Source: CAYLLT01 sp964591605 (GTDB lineage: Bacteria > Planctomycetota > Phycisphaerae > UBA1845 > PWPN01). Taken from it: a stretch of 7,239 nucleotides of DNA. Position numbers and translations under genes: made by a program. This document shows, piece after piece, positions 5,969 to 7,239 of the stretch. The notes under the pieces are model-generated. The model saw nothing but the letters and a program-made list of their open reading frames with translations. It was not told the DNA's origin and made no database searches. The DNA lies in the NCBI GenBank assembly GCA_964591605.1, contig CAZQEN010000376.1, forward strand, positions 1-7,239, given 5' to 3'. Position 1 is the stretch's first letter, and each line of letters starts with the position of its first letter.

Positions 5969-6019
5969 AGACTCTAGCCGGCCATCGCGACATCAGGGCG
6001 ACGGCTGGTGGGCGGCGGG

Positions 6020-7030
6020 TCAGGATCCCGGTTCGGCGCGCGAGGTCTGGTTGAGCAGAAAGAGGGTGGCCATGCGGATGGCCAGGCCGTTGGAGACCTG
6101 CCGCAGGATGGAGCTGTTGGGTCCGTCGGCCACGTCGCTGGAGAGCTCGACGCCCCGGTTGATCGGGCCGGGATGCATGACCAGCACGTCGGGTTTCGCC
6201 CGTTTGAGGCGCTCGCTGGTCAGCCCGAAGAGGCGGACATACTCCTGCACGCTCGGGAAGACCTGGCTGGAGATGCGTTCGTGCTGGACGCGGAGCATGT
6301 TGACGACGTCGGCCTCCTTGAGGGCGGAATCGAGGTCGTGGGAGATGCGTGCGCCGAGCTGTTCGAACGCGCGGGGCACGAGGGTGGTCGGTCCGCAGAA
6401 GGTGACGTTGGCGCCGAGCTTGCTGAGGCCCCAGAAGTTGGAGCGGGCGACGCGGGAGTGGGCGATGTCGCCGACGATGACGACGTTGAGGCCCTCGATG
6501 CGGCCCTTGCGTTCGCGCATGGTGTAGATGTCAATGAGCCCCTGGGTGGGGTGCTCGTGCTGGCCGTCGCCGGCGTTGACGACGTGGCAGTTCGAGAACC
6601 GGGTGACGTACTGCGGGGCCCCGGCGGCGGAGTGGCGGATGACGAAGGTGTCGACGCCCATGGCCTCGATGTTGCGGACGGTGTCGCGGAGGGATTCACC
6701 CTTGGAGACCGACGACTTGCTGGCGCCGAATTCGAGGACGTCGGCGGAGAGGCGCTGGGCGGCGAGGGTGAAACTCATGCGGGTGCGGGTCGAGTCCTCG
6801 AAGAAGAGGATGACGACCACGCGGCCGCGAAGGGCGGGCACTTTCTTGATGCTGCGGGTGGAAACCTCCTGAAACCCCTGAGCAGTATCCAGGACATGAA
6901 GGATCTCTTCGCGGGAGAGGTCCTCGAGGCCCAGCAGGTGCCGGCGGGTCCACTGGAAGCCGGCGTGCTCTCCGTGCGGGCTGGCGCCGGCCGCGGGCTT
7001 GTGTCGGTCTGATCGGGCGTGCGTGCTCAT
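6020..7030 (-). CDS. pyrB: Aspartate carbamoyltransferase catalytic chain (PyrB)
   Basis: This enzyme condenses carbamoyl phosphate and L-aspartate to N-carbamoyl-L-aspartate, the second step of de novo pyrimidine synthesis, in the cytoplasm. It has 336 residues. The carbamoyl-phosphate domain spans about 29-172 and the aspartate domain about 178-325. Active-site features are FFEDSTRTR (76-84), the mobile loop SKGESLRDT (109-117, K110), R132-H133, HPTQ (160-163), R193, RVQHER (247-252) and HPGP (286-289). The first motif has D79 where the E. coli and B. subtilis enzymes have Pro. Residues 1-25 are a polar extension before the conserved opening WTRRHLLGLEDLSREEI. The start ATG overlaps the PyrR stop as ATGA, and GAGG at 7039-7036 is a good ribosome binding site, so translation is coupled to pyrR. 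Gene order and motifs indicate the form that works without a PyrI regulatory chain. No pyrC follows; the next gene converges. Confidence 0.97.
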   Translation of the reverse strand: MSTHARSDRHKPAAGASPHGEHAGFQWTRRHLLGLEDLSREEILHVLDTAQGFQEVSTRSIKKVPALRGRVVVILFFEDSTRTRMSFTLAAQRLSADVLEFGASKSSVSKGESLRDTVRNIEAMGVDTFVIRHSAAGAPQYVTRFSNCHVVNAGDGQHEHPTQGLIDIYTMRERKGRIEGLNVVIVGDIAHSRVARSNFWGLSKLGANVTFCGPTTLVPRAFEQLGARISHDLDSALKEADVVNMLRVQHERISSQVFPSVQEYVRLFGLTSERLKRAKPDVLVMHPGPINRGVELSSDVADGPNSSILRQVSNGLAIRMATLFLLNQTSRAEPGS

Positions 7031-7239
7031 CCCATCCTCACCTCATCCATGCCGTCGCTCTCGACAAGGCGGACCTCCACCCGGACATCCTCGCGGGGGA
7101 CGCGGATACCGACGAAATCGGCCTGGATCGGCAGCTCGCGGCCGGGGCGGTCGACGAGGATGGCCAGGCGGATGGCCTTGGGCCGGCCCAGGTCGACGAG
7201 GGCGTCCAGGGCGGAGCGGACGCTGCGGCCGGTGTAGAG
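7027..7239 (-). CDS. pyrR: PyrR, bifunctional pyrimidine regulator / uracil phosphoribosyltransferase (C-terminal part)
   Basis: Only the last 70 residues lie in the window; the gene runs off the right edge in frame. The visible part opens with LYTGRSVRSALDALVDLGRP, the tail of the PRPP-binding loop typical of PyrR (usual form DDVLYTGRTxRAA, here with Ser for Thr). It continues with IRLAILVDRPGRELPIQADFVG, a PyrR signature, and ends with VEVRLVESDGMDEVRMG. PyrR binds UMP and the 5' leader of pyr mRNA to cause attenuation (or blocks translation in some lineages), and can act as uracil phosphoribosyltransferase. Its stop overlaps the pyrB start by four bases, so the two form an operon. Any attenuator would lie upstream of pyrR, outside the window. 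Third positions are strongly GC-rich, as in pyrB. Confidence 0.93.
   Translation of the reverse strand, partial: LYTGRSVRSALDALVDLGRPKAIRLAILVDRPGRELPIQADFVGIRVPREDVRVEVRLVESDGMDEVRMG

Noticed and set aside
5976..6006. Interrupted hairpin (AGCCG/CGGCT outer stem, TCGC/GCGA inner stem) in the convergent spacer as a terminator
   Set aside because: Short stems, a four-base bulge, a nine-base loop and no T-run on either strand. It cannot be called an intrinsic terminator with confidence.
6008..7012. Plus-strand open frame of 334 codons opposite pyrB
   Set aside because: It mirrors pyrB almost exactly, and its Gly/Ala/Asp/Val-rich translation has no family features, whereas pyrB has every catalytic motif.
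1..7239. Mobile elements, CRISPR arrays, tRNA or rRNA genes, toxin-antitoxin or phage-defence modules
   Set aside because: I saw no transposase, spaced direct repeats, tRNA-like folds or defence domains on either strand; all substantial coding sequence is accounted for by efflux and pyrimidine genes.

Overview
The window comes from a GC-rich diderm bacterium. It holds a complete regulator-plus-efflux operon on the + strand and the end of a pyrimidine operon converging on it from the - strand. An outer-membrane factor of the TolC/NodT type requires an outer membrane. PyrR next to a PyrI-independent type of PyrB, together with the style of the MacA/MacB proteins and their insertions, makes me favour Planctomycetota (Phycisphaerae-like). 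This is inference from sequence style. Myxococcota or another diderm phylum cannot be excluded, and one short N-terminal fragment resembles an alphaproteobacterial domain.

Layout. 1-110: upstream DNA with a possible minus-strand gene fragment (weak) and a predicted promoter. 111-635: MarR-family regulator. 639-2036: MacA/HlyD-like periplasmic adaptor. 2037-2149: spacer with a strong hairpin. 2150-2839: MacB-type ATPase. 2841-4226: MacB-type permease. 4300-5934: NodT-type outer-membrane factor, probably a lipoprotein, whose start is better placed at a GTG behind a GGAGG than at the upstream ATG. 5935-6019: convergent spacer. 7030-6020 (-): pyrB, aspartate carbamoyltransferase. 7239-7027 (-): C-terminal 70 residues of PyrR, cut by the window edge, with its stop overlapping the pyrB start as ATGA.

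How it works together. The five + strand genes run with gaps of 3, about 113, 1 and about 73 bases and form a self-contained tripartite ABC efflux pump of MacAB-TolC design. The ATPase and the permease, fused in E. coli MacB, are separate genes here. The ATPase powers the permease in the inner membrane, the adaptor bridges the periplasm, and the outer-membrane factor makes the exit duct. The MarR protein probably represses the operon and itself. Inverted GCAAC/GTTG half-sites lie over its start codon, directly after a -10-like hexamer. The exported substrate and the inducing ligand cannot be read from the sequence.

I found no new class of system. The points most worth a second look are the promoter/operator architecture at the regulator start, the CxxC pair in the regulator, and the enlarged segments in adaptor, permease and outer-membrane factor. 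The two hairpin regions in the operon also merit attention.
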